Shown here: positions 35,354 through 44,811 of the stretch, in pieces
How the letters are laid out: every line of letters starts with the position of its first letter
Position numbering within the stretch: position 1 is the first letter of the stretch
Origin: JAEZBP01 sp963832725
GTDB lineage: Bacteria; Myxococcota_A; Polyangia; Polyangiales; Sandaracinaceae
Length of the DNA stretch: 64,000 nucleotides
Assembly: GCA_963832725.1 (NCBI GenBank)
Contig: CAWHVG010000005.1
Span: forward strand, 868,001 to 932,000
Reading direction: 5' to 3'
The notes under the pieces: model-generated
Told to the model about the DNA's origin: nothing
The model's input: the letters and a program-made list of their open reading frames with translations, nothing else
The model's database searches: none
Made by a program: the position numbers and the translations under genes

Positions 35354-35923
35354 TCAGCTCGCTCGAATGGCCTCGCGGAGGCCCTCTGCGTAGGCGCGGC
35401 CGGCGGCGCGTTGGAAACGGCGGGCGAGCGGGGTTCCGAGCCGCACGAGGAGGCTCGCGGGACGCGAGAACGCGAGGAGGCGGAAGACGACGTCTCCGTC
35501 CGGTCGCAGAGCGAGCTCGAAGCGCTCTTCGCCGCGGACCGCGTGCTCGAGCGTGCCGTACGCGTAGCCGAAGCTTCGCGGTTGGTCGAAGGTGTAGACG
35601 ACGCGGCATGCCGAGAGCGTCCAGAGACCCAGGTGGCAGCCGAGCAGGACGACCACCGAGCCTTCGTGGCAGGGCGGCGGGTCGCCGACGAGCCGGATGC
35701 GCCCGCCGCGCGAGCCGTAGTGGCGGTACACGCGGAGCGCGGCCCGGGCGGCTTCGAAGTCGGCCTCGCCGTGCCCGATCGTCTCCTCGGTCTCGTCGAT
35801 GTAGTAGCCCTCGGGCAGGGTGCCGTCGGTCGCGCCCACCTCCGGATAGCCGAAGGGTGCCTCGGCCTGCCGCGCGCAGAAGGCCGTGATCTTCGATGCG
35901 GAGGGTCGCCAGAGCGAGATCAC
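35354..35923 (-). CDS. DUF1990 family protein
   Basis: About 189 residues from a GTG at 35923 (VISLWRPSA); an upstream start at 35998 adds a Pro/Arg-rich leader that looks non-native. The sequence shows the DUF1990 layout: FGYPEVGATDGTLPEGYYIDE near the start, then a set of beta strands (EGSVVVLLGCHLGLWTLSAC) and RSFGYAYGTLEHAVRGEERF, ending with a helical LARRFQRAAGRAYAEGL. No biochemical role is established for the family. No membrane segment. Confidence 0.75.
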   Translation of the reverse strand: MISLWRPSASKITAFCARQAEAPFGYPEVGATDGTLPEGYYIDETEETIGHGEADFEAARAALRVYRHYGSRGGRIRLVGDPPPCHEGSVVVLLGCHLGLWTLSACRVVYTFDQPRSFGYAYGTLEHAVRGEERFELALRPDGDVVFRLLAFSRPASLLVRLGTPLARRFQRAAGRAYAEGLREAIRAS

Positions 35924-36181
35924 ACGGAGCGCTCCGCCTCGTTCTGGAGCCAGGCGATCGAGCCGGGGCCGATCATGCGTCTGCATACCACGTCGCATGT
36001 CGGGGCGTGCGGATGGTGATCGCGTGCCGAGCCTTCCAGTCGCGTCCCGGGATCGGCGAGGCGATGGCTCGCGAGCGAGCGAGCGAGCTGGAGCTGGAGC
36101 TGACCCTCGCCGCGGGGATTGTCATGGGGGCTCGGCCTCCTGGTCGGCTCGGCCGCAGCGGAGCCGCGTCGACCGGCGCGG

Positions 36182-36585
36182 CTACTGCGCCTCGCTCGTT
36201 TCGCGTGGTGGCGTGAAGCGCATCGCGCCGAGGAGGTCGAGGAGCTCGGCGCTCTCTTCCGCGGGCCCGCAGACGTACAGCATCGTGACGACGCGGGGCT
36301 CCGGGCCCATGGCCGCGGTCGATTGACAGGGATAGCCTTTCGGCGACCCGGAAAGCAGTCTCCCCGCGCGCGGGCGAGGACGAGGACGGTAGCGCCGGCT
36401 CGAAGCTCGTGCGGTGGCGGCGACTAGATGTCCTCCGCGGAAGTCGCAACACGTTCTGGCCAGCCCTCGACGTCGATCTCCGGGGCGAGCCTCCTCGAAA
36501 ATGCTTTGCATTTCCTGCGGGGGCGCGCCCCCAATCTCGACGCCGATTGCTCGCCCATACCGGTCACGACTTCCGCCTCGGACAT
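36182..36585 (-). pseudogene. Degraded gene fragments
   Basis: Two protein-like pieces lie end to end on the minus strand but hop between frames. The first opens at an ATG (36585) with MSEAEVVT, continues in a second frame (YGRAIGVEIGGAPPQEMQS), and returns to the first to end WPERVATSAEDI at a TAG (36426-36424). The second ends LLDLLGAMRFTPPRETSEAQ at 36182 and needs at least one shift near 36345 to read RAGATVLVLARARGDCFPG. None of the breaks is at GAATC/GATTC, so this looks like real decay. The parent families are not recognised. Confidence 0.35.
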
Positions 36586-36658
36586 CTAGACCTCCCCGGG
36601 CTCGAGAGTCGCGTCTCGCGAGCGAAAGGGCCTTGACCCACCCCTCGCGTCGGATTAC

Positions 36659-36676
36659 GGAAGGAACGTTCATTCC
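36659..36676. promoter_or_regulatory. TetR operator at the tetR gene
   Basis: GGAAGGAACGTTCATTCC is a near-palindrome (core GAACGTTC flanked by GGAA and TTCC). It ends one base before the ATG of the TetR gene, so a bound repressor would block its own transcription or translation start. The same core occurs at 37331-37348. Confidence 0.75.
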
Positions 36677-36677
36677 G

Positions 36678-37280
36678 ATGGCCGACCCCAAGACCAGCCG
36701 TGCGACCACCGAAGCCGCCGCCGCGGACAAGCGGAACTGCATCCTCGATGCGGCGCTCGCGCTCTTCGCGGAGCGCGGCTTCCACGGCACCGCCGTGCCC
36801 GCCCTGGCCAAGCTCGCCAAGGTCGGCGCGGGCACCATCTACCGCTACTTCGACAGCAAGGAGACGCTGGTCAACGTGCTCTACCGGCGCGAGAAGGGCC
36901 GGATCACCGAGCACGTGATGAGCGGTTTCCCCGGCCAGCGATCGCCGCGCGACCAGTTTCACTACCTCTTCCGCGAGGTCGTCGGCTACGCCCAAGAGCA
37001 CCGACCTTCGTTCGAGTTCCTCGAGCATCACCACCACGCGCCCTACCTCGACGAGGAGTCGCGGGCGATGGAAGGCCGCGTGATCATGCTCGCGACCGCG
37101 TTCTTGGCCCGCACCGCCGCGGAGCGGATCACCAAGCCCGTGTCGCCGGCCGTCCTGATGGCGATCGTGTGGGGAGGCATCGTCCGCCTCGTGAAGGACG
37201 CCTGGGACGGCCATCTGACGCTCGACGAGCAGACGCTCCAGCAGGCCGAAGACGTCTGCTGGGAAGCCGTCCGGCTCTAG
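36678..37280 (+). CDS. TetR-family transcriptional repressor
   Basis: 200 residues. The DNA-binding domain reads ILDAALALFAERGFHGTAVPALAKLAKVGAGTIYRYFDSKE, in outline residues 24-64, the TetR signature. The ligand domain is helical, with a notable FLEHHHHAPYLDEES stretch near 112-126. It should bind the two GGAAnGAACGTTCnTTCC sites, its own start and the SDR promoter, and be released by an unknown small molecule, possibly a lipid or aldehyde handled by the SDR. The ATG at 36678 is the only start that fits the domain. Confidence 0.88.
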   Translation: MADPKTSRATTEAAAADKRNCILDAALALFAERGFHGTAVPALAKLAKVGAGTIYRYFDSKETLVNVLYRREKGRITEHVMSGFPGQRSPRDQFHYLFREVVGYAQEHRPSFEFLEHHHHAPYLDEESRAMEGRVIMLATAFLARTAAERITKPVSPAVLMAIVWGGIVRLVKDAWDGHLTLDEQTLQQAEDVCWEAVRL

Positions 37281-37330
37281 AGCCCGACTTGCGCCGTCCC
37301 GCCGAGGACGGCTTCCTTTTGAACAGACGC

Positions 37331-37348
37331 GGAACGAACGTTCATTCC
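37331..37348. promoter_or_regulatory. TetR operator upstream of the SDR gene
   Basis: GGAACGAACGTTCATTCC, palindromic except at one pair, shares the core of the site at 36659-36676. It lies 27 bases upstream of the SDR start, between the repressor and SDR genes. Confidence 0.8.
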
Positions 37349-37375
37349 GCAGACGAAGGTGAGGGGAGACCCACC

Positions 37376-38254
37376 ATGACCAAGAAGAGCCAGATCGTTC
37401 TCATCACCGGCGCGACCTCGGGCATCGGGCGCGACTGCGCCCTGCACCTCCACGCGCGCGGCCATCGCGTGTTCGCCGCCGGTCGCAACGAGCGCGCCCT
37501 GGCGGAGCTTCGAGACCTCGGCCTGGAGTCGATCCGGCTCGACGTGACCGACCCGGGCTCGATCCGCGCCGCGCAGGCCGAGATCGAGCGTGCGACCGAG
37601 GGCTACGGCGTCGACGTGCTGGTGAACAACGCCGGCTACGGGCTCTGGGGGCCGCTGGAGATGCTCAGCGACGCCGATGTCCGCGCGCAGTTCGACACGA
37701 ACGTGTTCGGTTTGCTGGCGATGGTTCGCGCGTTCTTGCCGGCCATGCGCGGGCGTGGAAGGGGCCGCGTCGTCAACGTCAGCAGCGTCGGCGGCCGCAT
37801 CACCTTCCCGCTCGGCGGCGCGTACAACGCCACGAAGTACGCCGTCGAGTCGATGAGCGACGCGCTGCGGATGGAGGTGAAACAGTTCGGCGTCGACGTG
37901 GTGCTGATCGAGCCGGGCTACATCAAGACCGGGTTCACCGAGCGCACGATGGACCTGCTCGCGCCCTACACGAGTCAGCCCGACTCGCCCTACGCGGCGA
38001 CGTTGGCCAAGGCGGGCGAGGCCGACTCTTCGCTCGAGCGCTTCGCGGCGTCGCCTCGCGCAGTGTCGCGCGCCATCGCCCGCTCCATCGAGTCGCGCAG
38101 GCCCCGGGCTCGCTACGTCGCGCCGTGGATCAACGCGTTCGGCCCGTGGTTCGGCTACCTCTTGCCCACGCGGCTGCTCGACTGGGTGTTCCGTCGCGCG
38201 ACCGGCCTCACGGAGACCGGCTCCACCCCGCGGGCGCTCCCGAGCGGCACCTGA
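37376..38254 (+). CDS. Short-chain dehydrogenase/reductase
   Basis: 292 residues. Cofactor motif TGATSGIG (residue 10), NNAG near 84, and the catalytic Ser (VVNVSSVGG), Tyr and Lys (YNATKYAVE, YxxxK) in classical order. The C-terminal 60 residues have a hydrophobic helix (INAFGPWFGYLLPTRLLDWV), seen in SDRs that act on membrane lipids or retinoid-like substrates. An Asp in RLDVTDPGS follows the second strand. Its promoter carries a copy of the TetR operator, so it should be induced by the ligand of the adjacent repressor. Confidence 0.88.
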   Translation: MTKKSQIVLITGATSGIGRDCALHLHARGHRVFAAGRNERALAELRDLGLESIRLDVTDPGSIRAAQAEIERATEGYGVDVLVNNAGYGLWGPLEMLSDADVRAQFDTNVFGLLAMVRAFLPAMRGRGRGRVVNVSSVGGRITFPLGGAYNATKYAVESMSDALRMEVKQFGVDVVLIEPGYIKTGFTERTMDLLAPYTSQPDSPYAATLAKAGEADSSLERFAASPRAVSRAIARSIESRRPRARYVAPWINAFGPWFGYLLPTRLLDWVFRRATGLTETGSTPRALPSGT

Positions 38255-38264
38255 GCTCGGGCCG

Positions 38265-38590
38265 CGCGGTCACTCGACCAGGATCGAGCGTGTCGGAGGC
38301 CGCGACGATCAGCGAGGGCTGCGTCGCGGTGACCGACGGCGTCATGCGCACCGACCCGATCGGCGAGCACCTGCATGACCCGAGCTCGACGTCGGGCGCC
38401 TTGGCGCGCGAACCCTGGTCTCGGAGGGGCGTCGGTGCGCGTACGCGTGGAGGAACCAGACCGTGCCGTCCTCGAAGAGCAGCCGCTCCTGCGTGAAGGA
38501 CCCGCGCCGCTCGTAGCGGCCCGACCGTAGGCCTCCCGCAATGTGTCCCAGCTGGCCGGCTCTCCCACGACGACATCCTATCAAGCGAGG
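38265..38590 (-). pseudogene. Degraded open frames
   Basis: Protein-like segments occur in all three minus-strand frames in order: SWDTLREAYGR, then FTQERLLFEDGTVWFLHAYAHR, then LGSCRCSPIGSVRMTPSVTA. Joined, they would give one product of about 100 residues, but at least two shifts are needed, and neither is at a GAATC/GATTC. The middle segment looks like a real beta-rich protein. Parent family unknown. Confidence 0.3.
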
Positions 38591-38721
38591 CGGCCGTGTC
38601 GCCGGCAGCGACGTTCACGCGGCAGCTCGGCTGCGCCTCCGAGCCGAGCCACGGCGACCTCGGCCGAGGGCGGCGGGATGTTCCCCGCGCGCGGCGAAGC
38701 GCCTGCTCGGCTCAGCGCAGC

Positions 38722-39396
38722 TCAGGGCGTGACGGTGAGGTCGCGGTCGAGCACGAGCTGCCGCTGGCCTTCGCTCGTTCGCACGACCAGCGGTGTCTTG
38801 ATCACCACGTGGTAGGTGCCGGGCGCGAGCGATTCGCCCACGAGCTCGCGGCAGGGCGTCGTGAGGCACGAGACGCGCACCCTCCGCAGCCTGATCGGCA
38901 CCCGCATCGTCATCGCACCGCCGGGAAGCAACGTGACCTGGATCGCGTGGGTCGGCCCCATCAACGCACCCATCGCGAAGTTCCCCTGCGTGGGATCCTG
39001 TGCGTCGTTGCCCTCCGCATCGAACAGCTTCGGCCGGTCCAGGATGCTCATGTCATCGAGCACATCCGCTGACACGGGAAGGGCCTGTTCGGACACGTTC
39101 TCGAGCCGCACATCGAGCTCGACGGTCGAGCCCGCCCGGACCGGTCCCGGGTCGACAATCATGCGCGAGAGCACCGTCGGCTCGGGAAAGGGGGCCGCCC
39201 CCTCTTCGCCTTGGCATCGCTCGCCGATCTGCTCGATCTGCAGCTCGCCACCGGTGCACGGATCCTGGATGGCCTGCGGCGCGCTCTCGCCCGTCGCCGC
39301 CTCGTCCCCCTCCGTCGACGCCATCGAGGCTGGAGCGGGCGGGGGCGAGCACGCCGCGAGCGCCGCGGCCACGAGAAGCATGCTTCGTGTCGTCAC
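38722..39396 (-). CDS. Lipoprotein with Ig-like C-terminal region
   Basis: 224 residues. Signal peptide and lipobox VAAALAAC, with Cys at residue 16; then an Ala/Pro/Glu linker. A domain of beta strands follows from about residue 85 (GPVRAGSTVELDVRLENVSEQALPV in outline), resembling the Ig-like or intracellular-protease-inhibitor type fold. The last strand is GTYHVVIKTPLVV. The start is a GTG at 39396 located two bases from an intron-3'-end-like sequence. An ATG at 39381 is the alternative and still gives a good lipobox. Confidence 0.7.
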   Translation of the reverse strand: MTTRSMLLVAAALAACSPPPAPASMASTEGDEAATGESAPQAIQDPCTGGELQIEQIGERCQGEEGAAPFPEPTVLSRMIVDPGPVRAGSTVELDVRLENVSEQALPVSADVLDDMSILDRPKLFDAEGNDAQDPTQGNFAMGALMGPTHAIQVTLLPGGAMTMRVPIRLRRVRVSCLTTPCRELVGESLAPGTYHVVIKTPLVVRTSEGQRQLVLDRDLTVTP

Positions 39397-39399
39397 TCG

Positions 39400-39477
39400 T
39401 AGACCCTACCTGTCCTTTGCCGGGGCGCCGTAAAGGTAGCCCGGCTGAACCGCCCAGGAAATCCTGGGACGGTTCAG
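39400..39477 (-). mobile_element. Group II intron 3' end relic
   Basis: The plus-strand string TAGACCCTACCTGTCC and what follows to 39438 match the domain VI region at 20281-20320 closely, with a few mismatches by eye. A palindrome follows (39445-39477, CTGAACCG...CGGTTCAG with one bulged base), in the position of domain V but without the AGC triad. No reverse transcriptase is seen next to it. As in the complete intron, the sequence stops two bases before a GTG start codon on the same strand. Probably the remnant of a related intron; a dedicated terminator is the alternative. Confidence 0.55.
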
Positions 39478-39737
39478 AGATTCCAGTGTCGCTGCGGCAG
39501 CGGAGAGCGCTGCGCAAGTAGGTGGGTGACGATGCGCTTGCGAAATGGAGCGCTGCGCGGCGCATCGTGATCGTTGGCGAGCTGGCAGGCCGCCATGGCA
39601 TCATGGGCGACGCGGCGGGACCGATGGCGGTGTGGTCGACACGGGGGGTGCCGTTCGACTCGGGCACGACGATGGATGGTTCGACGCACTCGGTGCGCAC
39701 GGCTGACGACGCATCCGTCCGTGCGACGGGTGGCCGG
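39478..39737. other. Intergenic stretch after the intron relic
   Basis: About 260 bases with no supported gene. The first 30 bases (GTCGCTGCGGCAGCGG) resemble the corresponding part of the complete intron between its reverse transcriptase and domain V. Confidence 0.35.
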
Positions 39738-41016
39738 TCAGAGCCCCAAAAGGGGGGCCCGCACGGTCCTCGTAGCCTGCCGAGAGCGACCGGGGGGCGA
39801 GCCCGAGGTCAGAGAAGCCGCGGTGGGCGAGGCATGACGCGATGTGAGCAGGTAGCGTGGGCCGTCCGCCAGCACGCCGCTGAGCACGAGCGTCCCGCCC
39901 TCGGAGCGGGTCTGGAGCGAGTCGAGGAACCACCAGCCGGTGAAGAGCGCCCGGCGCAGCGTGTTGCCGTGCGTGTCGAGCTCTCGGATTCCGCACTCCG
40001 TCGCTGATGGCGCCGACGTCGCGGGCCGACGGCGCGCGAGGCTCGGTCAGCAAGAGTGAGTCTCCGAGCGAGCGCAGCTTGGCGCCCCTGGGCACGGGGA
40101 TCCGGAACCGGCGCCGCCCGGCCGCGTTCCACCCGACGAGATGCCACTCGTTTCGCTGGTCGGCGGCGATGTGGGTCATCGTGATGGCCGCGTATCCGTC
40201 GCCCTGGGCAACGAACTGCTCCGGCCACTCGCCGTCATCGGCTTCGAGAGGAACGCGGCGCACCGGGCGCCCCGTGTCGGCGGAGAGAAGGTACGCCCAC
40301 GGTCGATCGCCGTGACCGTCCCAGTGAACGAGGACGTCTCTGCGGAGAGAGAGGTTGTCGTCGCCGCCGCCGACGGAGCGAACCCAGCGCACCGTGCCAT
40401 CGGCGAGGCTCAGCCTCGCGGTGAAGCCGTTGAGCCCGCGCCGGCCCCGTAGCCGAGCGTTGCCGAGCTCGAGCGACCCGGGCTTGAACGCGCCGGAGAT
40501 CCACGCGTCATCCTCTCCCACGACGACGTTCTGGAGGTCGACGAACCCGCAGAGGGTGCGCGACGGGTCGCAGCGCTGCGCTGCGGTGTGCTCGAGCTCG
40601 CGGCGCCAGACCTCGTGCCCGGACGCGTCGAATCGTACGACCATCGCCTGCGCGCGGCTGTTGACCTCGTGATTCTGCGCGAGCACGAGGAGACCTCCGT
40701 CGGGGAGAGGCTTCCCGTGGCCGAGGACCTCTCGCCCGTGGAGCGACAGGAGCGTGCTCTCGGTGCTCCCGTCCGGAGCCTGTCGGATCAGGACCAGGCG
40801 CCCCTCTCGGCCGGGAAAGCCGCCGGCCGGCGTGACGACGCGACCTCCGCAGACGTACACCAGCGAGAGCTCGCCCGACTGCAGCAGGGTGGACCTCGAA
40901 CTGCGCTCGTAGACGACTCGGTCCGGCTCTCGAAACTCCTGATAGGGAAAGGCGACGTCTTGCGCGCTCGCGGTCGAGGTCACGAGGGCGACGAGTAGAA
41001 TCGCTCTGAGAATCAT
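39738..41016 (-). CDS. Secreted beta-propeller-like protein (frameshifted)
   Basis: About 425 residues after correction. A signal peptide (MILRAILLVALVTSTASAQ) starts at the ATG at 41016. The mature protein is made of repeated strands with Asp/Gly turns (LVLIRQAPDGSTESTLL, AMVVRFDASGHEVWRREL, FTARLSLADGTVRWVRSVGG) typical of PQQ-like or YVTN-type propellers. GATTC at 39987-39991 breaks the frame; one base removed gives DGVRIRELDTHGNTLRRALF and a stop at 39740-39738. Function unknown. Confidence 0.65.
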
Positions 41017-41175
41017 GATCGAGAGACGCGATACCGGCTCGCGCATTCACCGATCTGGGCGCCGTATTCGGTACCGACACCGATGGTCCACCCGCCCCGC
41101 TGGGCCGCGAGGGATCGCTCACGCGAGTCCGCGGATACCCGCCGCGGGCGAACGCTCGGCAGCAGAGGCGGCCCG

Positions 41176-41754
41176 CTACCGGCTCGAAGCGGCCACCTGC
41201 AGCACCCGCGGGAGCGAGACCTCGGGCGCGGCGCCCACGACGTCGGGCGGGAGGCCGCGGCTGACGCCCATGGCCAAGAGCTCTTCCGCCGCCGCGCGGA
41301 GGAGCGTGAGGGCCAGCTCGTCGTCGTCCTCGAGCGCGTCGGAGAGCGCCTCCACGTCGAAGACGATGCCCACGGTGGGGGCGCGCGCGACGGCGAAGGT
41401 GTCCCGGCGGCGTCCGGCCAGCGCGGCCGGGAGCCCGACCGTGTCGCAGGCACGCAGGGTGGTCCGCCCCTCGCGTACCGTCCCCTCGACCAGCGTGACG
41501 ATCTCCTTCGACGGGTGACCGCCTTCCCACAGAAGCCCGCCGCGCGACCACCGTCGGAGCTCCGCCCGCTGCGCGAGCGCCGCCAGCGAGCGGATTGGCG
41601 CGCGGGCGAAGGGTCGGCTCATCCGCAACCGGATCAGCCGCTCGGTGAAGTCCAGATCGATCCCCGGCGGCGCGGCGGCGGGCGCCAGGCAGCTCGCGCG
41701 CCCGAACCGGCGGCAGCCGGCAGCCGCGAGATCACTAGCGATGGACGAGAGCAA
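41176..41754 (-). CDS. Cyclic-nucleotide-binding-like protein
   Basis: 192 residues. The central part (LAALAQRAELRRWSRGGLLW then GHPSKEIVTLVEGTVREG) follows the strand order of the cNMP-binding barrel, but the phosphate-binding RAA motif is not visible, so it may not bind cAMP. It overlaps the upstream cNMP-like gene by 20 bases. The two probably are tail domains of the transporter that have become separate frames or were always separate. A decayed copy of this gene lies at 30404-30895. Confidence 0.6.
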   Translation of the reverse strand: MLSSIASDLAAAGCRRFGRASCLAPAAAPPGIDLDFTERLIRLRMSRPFARAPIRSLAALAQRAELRRWSRGGLLWEGGHPSKEIVTLVEGTVREGRTTLRACDTVGLPAALAGRRRDTFAVARAPTVGIVFDVEALSDALEDDDELALTLLRAAAEELLAMGVSRGLPPDVVGAAPEVSLPRVLQVAASSR

Positions 41755-42133
41755 GGCCAGCGCGAGATTCGAACGAGTCTTCGAGCAGCTCGAAGAGCCG
41801 TTCGGCCGGCAGCCGGGCGAGCGTGAGCGACCCGCGCGCCTCAGCGGTGGCGCTCCCTTCCACGCCGGCCACCAGCTCGAGCAAGCCCACCGACGCGCCG
41901 CGCGTCGCTTCGCCGAGCCGGCGACCGTCGCGCGTCCAGACGGCCCGGCCGCCGACGATCCAGCCGAGCGCCGGCACGGATCGACCCTCTCGCATCAGGA
42001 CCGCGCCCGTGCCGCACGCCTCCACGCGAACCGCGCGCCCGAGCTCCGCCAGCGCGTGGGTCGAGAGCGCGCGCAGCATCGGCACCTGCCTCAACGCCAG
42101 CACCCGCTCGGACACGCTCTCCGCCTCAGCCAT
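41735..42133 (-). CDS. Cyclic-nucleotide-binding-like protein
   Basis: 132 residues. MLRALSTHALAELGRAVRVE and the following GTGAVLMREGRSVPALGWIVGG in outline match the N-terminal part of a cNMP-binding barrel, and ASVGLLELVAGV the GE-type loop region, again without a clear RAA arginine. The ATG at 42133 overlaps the stop of the transporter/HEAT gene by eight bases (ATGGCTGA), which implies coupled translation. Confidence 0.6.
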   Translation of the reverse strand: MAEAESVSERVLALRQVPMLRALSTHALAELGRAVRVEACGTGAVLMREGRSVPALGWIVGGRAVWTRDGRRLGEATRGASVGLLELVAGVEGSATAEARGSLTLARLPAERLFELLEDSFESRAGLALVHR

Positions 42134-44811
42134 TGACCACCTCGCCGAAGCGCGGATCCAGCCGCTCCTGGGCTCGCTCCAGGACCGCCCGCATCGAGTC
42201 GGCTTCGATCTCTCGAGCGCGCCGGGCGATTCGCGGCGCGAGCGCCACCTCGCCAATCTCGCTCGCGTACGAAGCCGCGATGGCCGCCACGGCGTCGTTC
42301 GCCCCGTCGATCATCGCGCCCAGCGTCGCGGCGGCGGCGGGCAGCGGAAGCGCGGGATCCACCGCCTCCGGATCCAGCCGCGTCAGCACGAGCAGCACGC
42401 GCCGGTCGCCCTGGGGCACCACCTCGGAGAGCAGCTCCTCGCAGCTCGCGCGGAGCACGGGATCGGCGCTCTCGAGCCCGCGCTGAATGGAGCGGAAGTC
42501 CTCGCTCGGCTGGCGCAACGCGAGGGTGCGGAAGACGAGCTCGAGCTCGTGGGCCAGCTCCTCCCGCAGGAGATCGCGGAGCACTCGAGCGGTGGCGGTG
42601 TCCCGCTCGGCCTCCCGCGCGATCACCGCGTGCCAGAGAGCCAGGCGACGGCAGCGCGCCAGCCCGGCGGCGATCAGAATCGCCCACCTCTTCGTCATCG
42701 AGCTGCAGCGGCCCACCGCGGGCGGCCAGCGCGCCCAACGCTCGGAGGATCTTGTAGCGCACCGCCGCGTCGGGCTCGCCGAGCAACCTCGACCAGAGCA
42801 AGGGCGCTGCGCGTTCGGCCTCGAAGGACGCGATCGATCGGGGCACGTGCAAGCGGACGTCGAGCGGGAGGGAGTCGTCGTGGAGCGCCGCCGCCAGCAC
42901 GCGCAGCCCCGCGTCGCCGCCCCGTGCGAACCCGCGCCGGGCCAGCGGACGGAGCGCCCGCTCGCGCAGGCTCGCCAAGAGGACCGGCCAGAAGCGCGGG
43001 TCGGCCGCGGCGGCGATCGCGTTGACCGCCTCGGCCCGCACCGCGAAGTCGTCGTCCACCGCCAACTCGGGCAGCAGGTCGGTCAAGGCCGGGCAGGGAC
43101 GCACCGCGAGCGCCGCGGCGATCGCGCGGCGCGCGGCCGGGAAGCCGAGCAGCTCGGAGAGGCGGCGCCGCGCCTCCGCCGCGCTCATGGCACCCAGCGC
43201 CGTGAGCTCCACCACCGCCGTCGCGCGCACCCGGCGGCTCGGGTCCTCGAGGGCGTCGCGGAGCACGTCCGGGTCCGTGCCGACCGCGGCGATGGCGCGC
43301 AGCAGCGCAGCGCGCAGCGCGGGGTCCTCGGTGTCCACGCGGAGCGCGGTCGAGACGAAGTTCCGGCGGCTGGCGGCGACGAACCAACGCAGCGCGCGCT
43401 CGACGACCCGCGGGCTCGGGTGATGGAGGATCAGCGCCGGCACGAGATCGATCCGCCCCTGCTCGTGGAACACGTCCAGGCTGGCGACGACCTCCCGCTC
43501 GCGCGAGCTGTCGAGCGCGCCGAAGAGCACCTCCAGGGCGTGCCGGTCGAGCGGAGGCAGGCGGCGACCGCCGTCGCGCGAGCCCGCGCCGAGCTTGCGG
43601 CGAAAGACGTCGAGATAGGCGCGCCGGGATTTGAGCGCGAGCGCGGTCGTCATCGCGGCCGTGAGGGCGATGCCCCAGGCCACCCAGCGGCCGCCGTCGA
43701 AGAGCCACACGCCGAGGAGGATCGCGATGGACGCCAGGGCCTGCCCGCCCCGGTGCCCGACCACGTCCGCCACCGTCTTGGCGCGGTTGCGCTCGCGCCC
43801 CGGGAGCGGGACGAAGAGCACTTCGGTCGCCGTCTGATGGAGCGAGTGCTTGAGCGAGCCGTTGGTCGCGCGGAGGAAGAGGACGGCCGGCAGGCCACCG
43901 GAGAGCGCCGCCCACAGCCCGCCGCCGAAGAGCAGGGCCGGCAGGATCGAGAGCGTGCGCGGAACCCCCACGCGATCGAGCATCCAGCCGACCACGACCA
44001 GCTGCACCACCAGCGCCACCACGTTGAGGCTCGCGTAGAAGGTGGCGAAGAAGGGACCGAGCCCCTCGGGCGGGATGTCGGCGGCGACCTCGCGCTTGAA
44101 GAGGAAGTCCGCGAGGGTGATGGCGACGGTCGCCAGCAGCACGAAGAGCACCACGCGCCGCACATAGGGCTCCGCCCGCATCGAGTGCATCGCGTCGCGA
44201 ACGCGAACCGGCTCGTTGGCGCCCCCTTCCGCGCCGCCGAGCGAGCGCAGGGCGGACCGCAGCCCGAAGTGGGCCGCGAACCCCGCGAGCAGGATGCAGC
44301 CCGCCGCGAGCAGCACCAGCTCCCGGGTGGGCGTGAACGCCACCATCACGCGCGCCAACGTCGAGCCCACGATGGCACCGCCGAGCGCGCCCGCGCCGAC
44401 CAGCCCGAAGATCCGCTTGGCTTGCGTGACGGTGAACGCGGCCCCGATCGAGAGCCAGAAATGAATGGTGGCCAGCGTACCGAAGACGCCGGTCCACACG
44501 TAGAGCGCCCAGATGGAGGCGAGGCTCACGAAGTCCGCGGCCGCCCAAAGCGCCGCCGTGAGCACGGCCGCCGCGAAGAGGAAGTAGGAGAGCAGATCGA
44601 GACGCTTCAGCCCGCGCGCGAGCGCCGACTCGAACGCGGTGATCGCCAGCGCGAGGACGGCGATGATCAGATAGACCCAGGGCAGCTGCGTCGCCGGCAG
44701 CGAGCGGAGAAAGAGCGCATCGCGAGCCGTCTCCAGGATCGAATGCGCCGCCAGCACGAGCCCGAGCGTGGCGAACGCCGCCCCCGCCGCGCGCCGCTCC
44801 AGCGCGTTCAT
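42126..44811 (-). CDS. Npt-type nucleotide transporter with HEAT repeats (frameshifted)
   Basis: About 894 residues after correction. Twelve-helix membrane part (residues 1-420): LILETARDALFLRS-type start, TQLPWVYLIIAVLALAIT, FTVTQAKRIFGLVGAGALGG, and ATEVLFVPLPGRERNRAKT, matching the ATP/ADP translocase (Npt1/Npt2) group of the major facilitator superfamily. HEAT-like helical repeats follow (about 470-880: DPALRAALLRAIAAVG, DPSRRVRATAVVELTALG). The frame breaks at GAATC (42677-42681); one base removed gives DEEVGDLIAAGLARCRRL. Known family members from intracellular parasites import nucleotides; in free-living bacteria the role is open. Confidence 0.75.

Noticed and set aside
36182..36838. 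One continuous minus-strand gene of 218 codons
   Set aside because: The first half is antisense of the TetR gene, and the rest needs frame changes to look like protein; it is reported as fragments.
39445..39477. Palindrome as an ordinary transcription terminator only
   Set aside because: The adjacent match to intron domain VI is too good to ignore, so it is reported as an intron relic, though a terminator role is not excluded.
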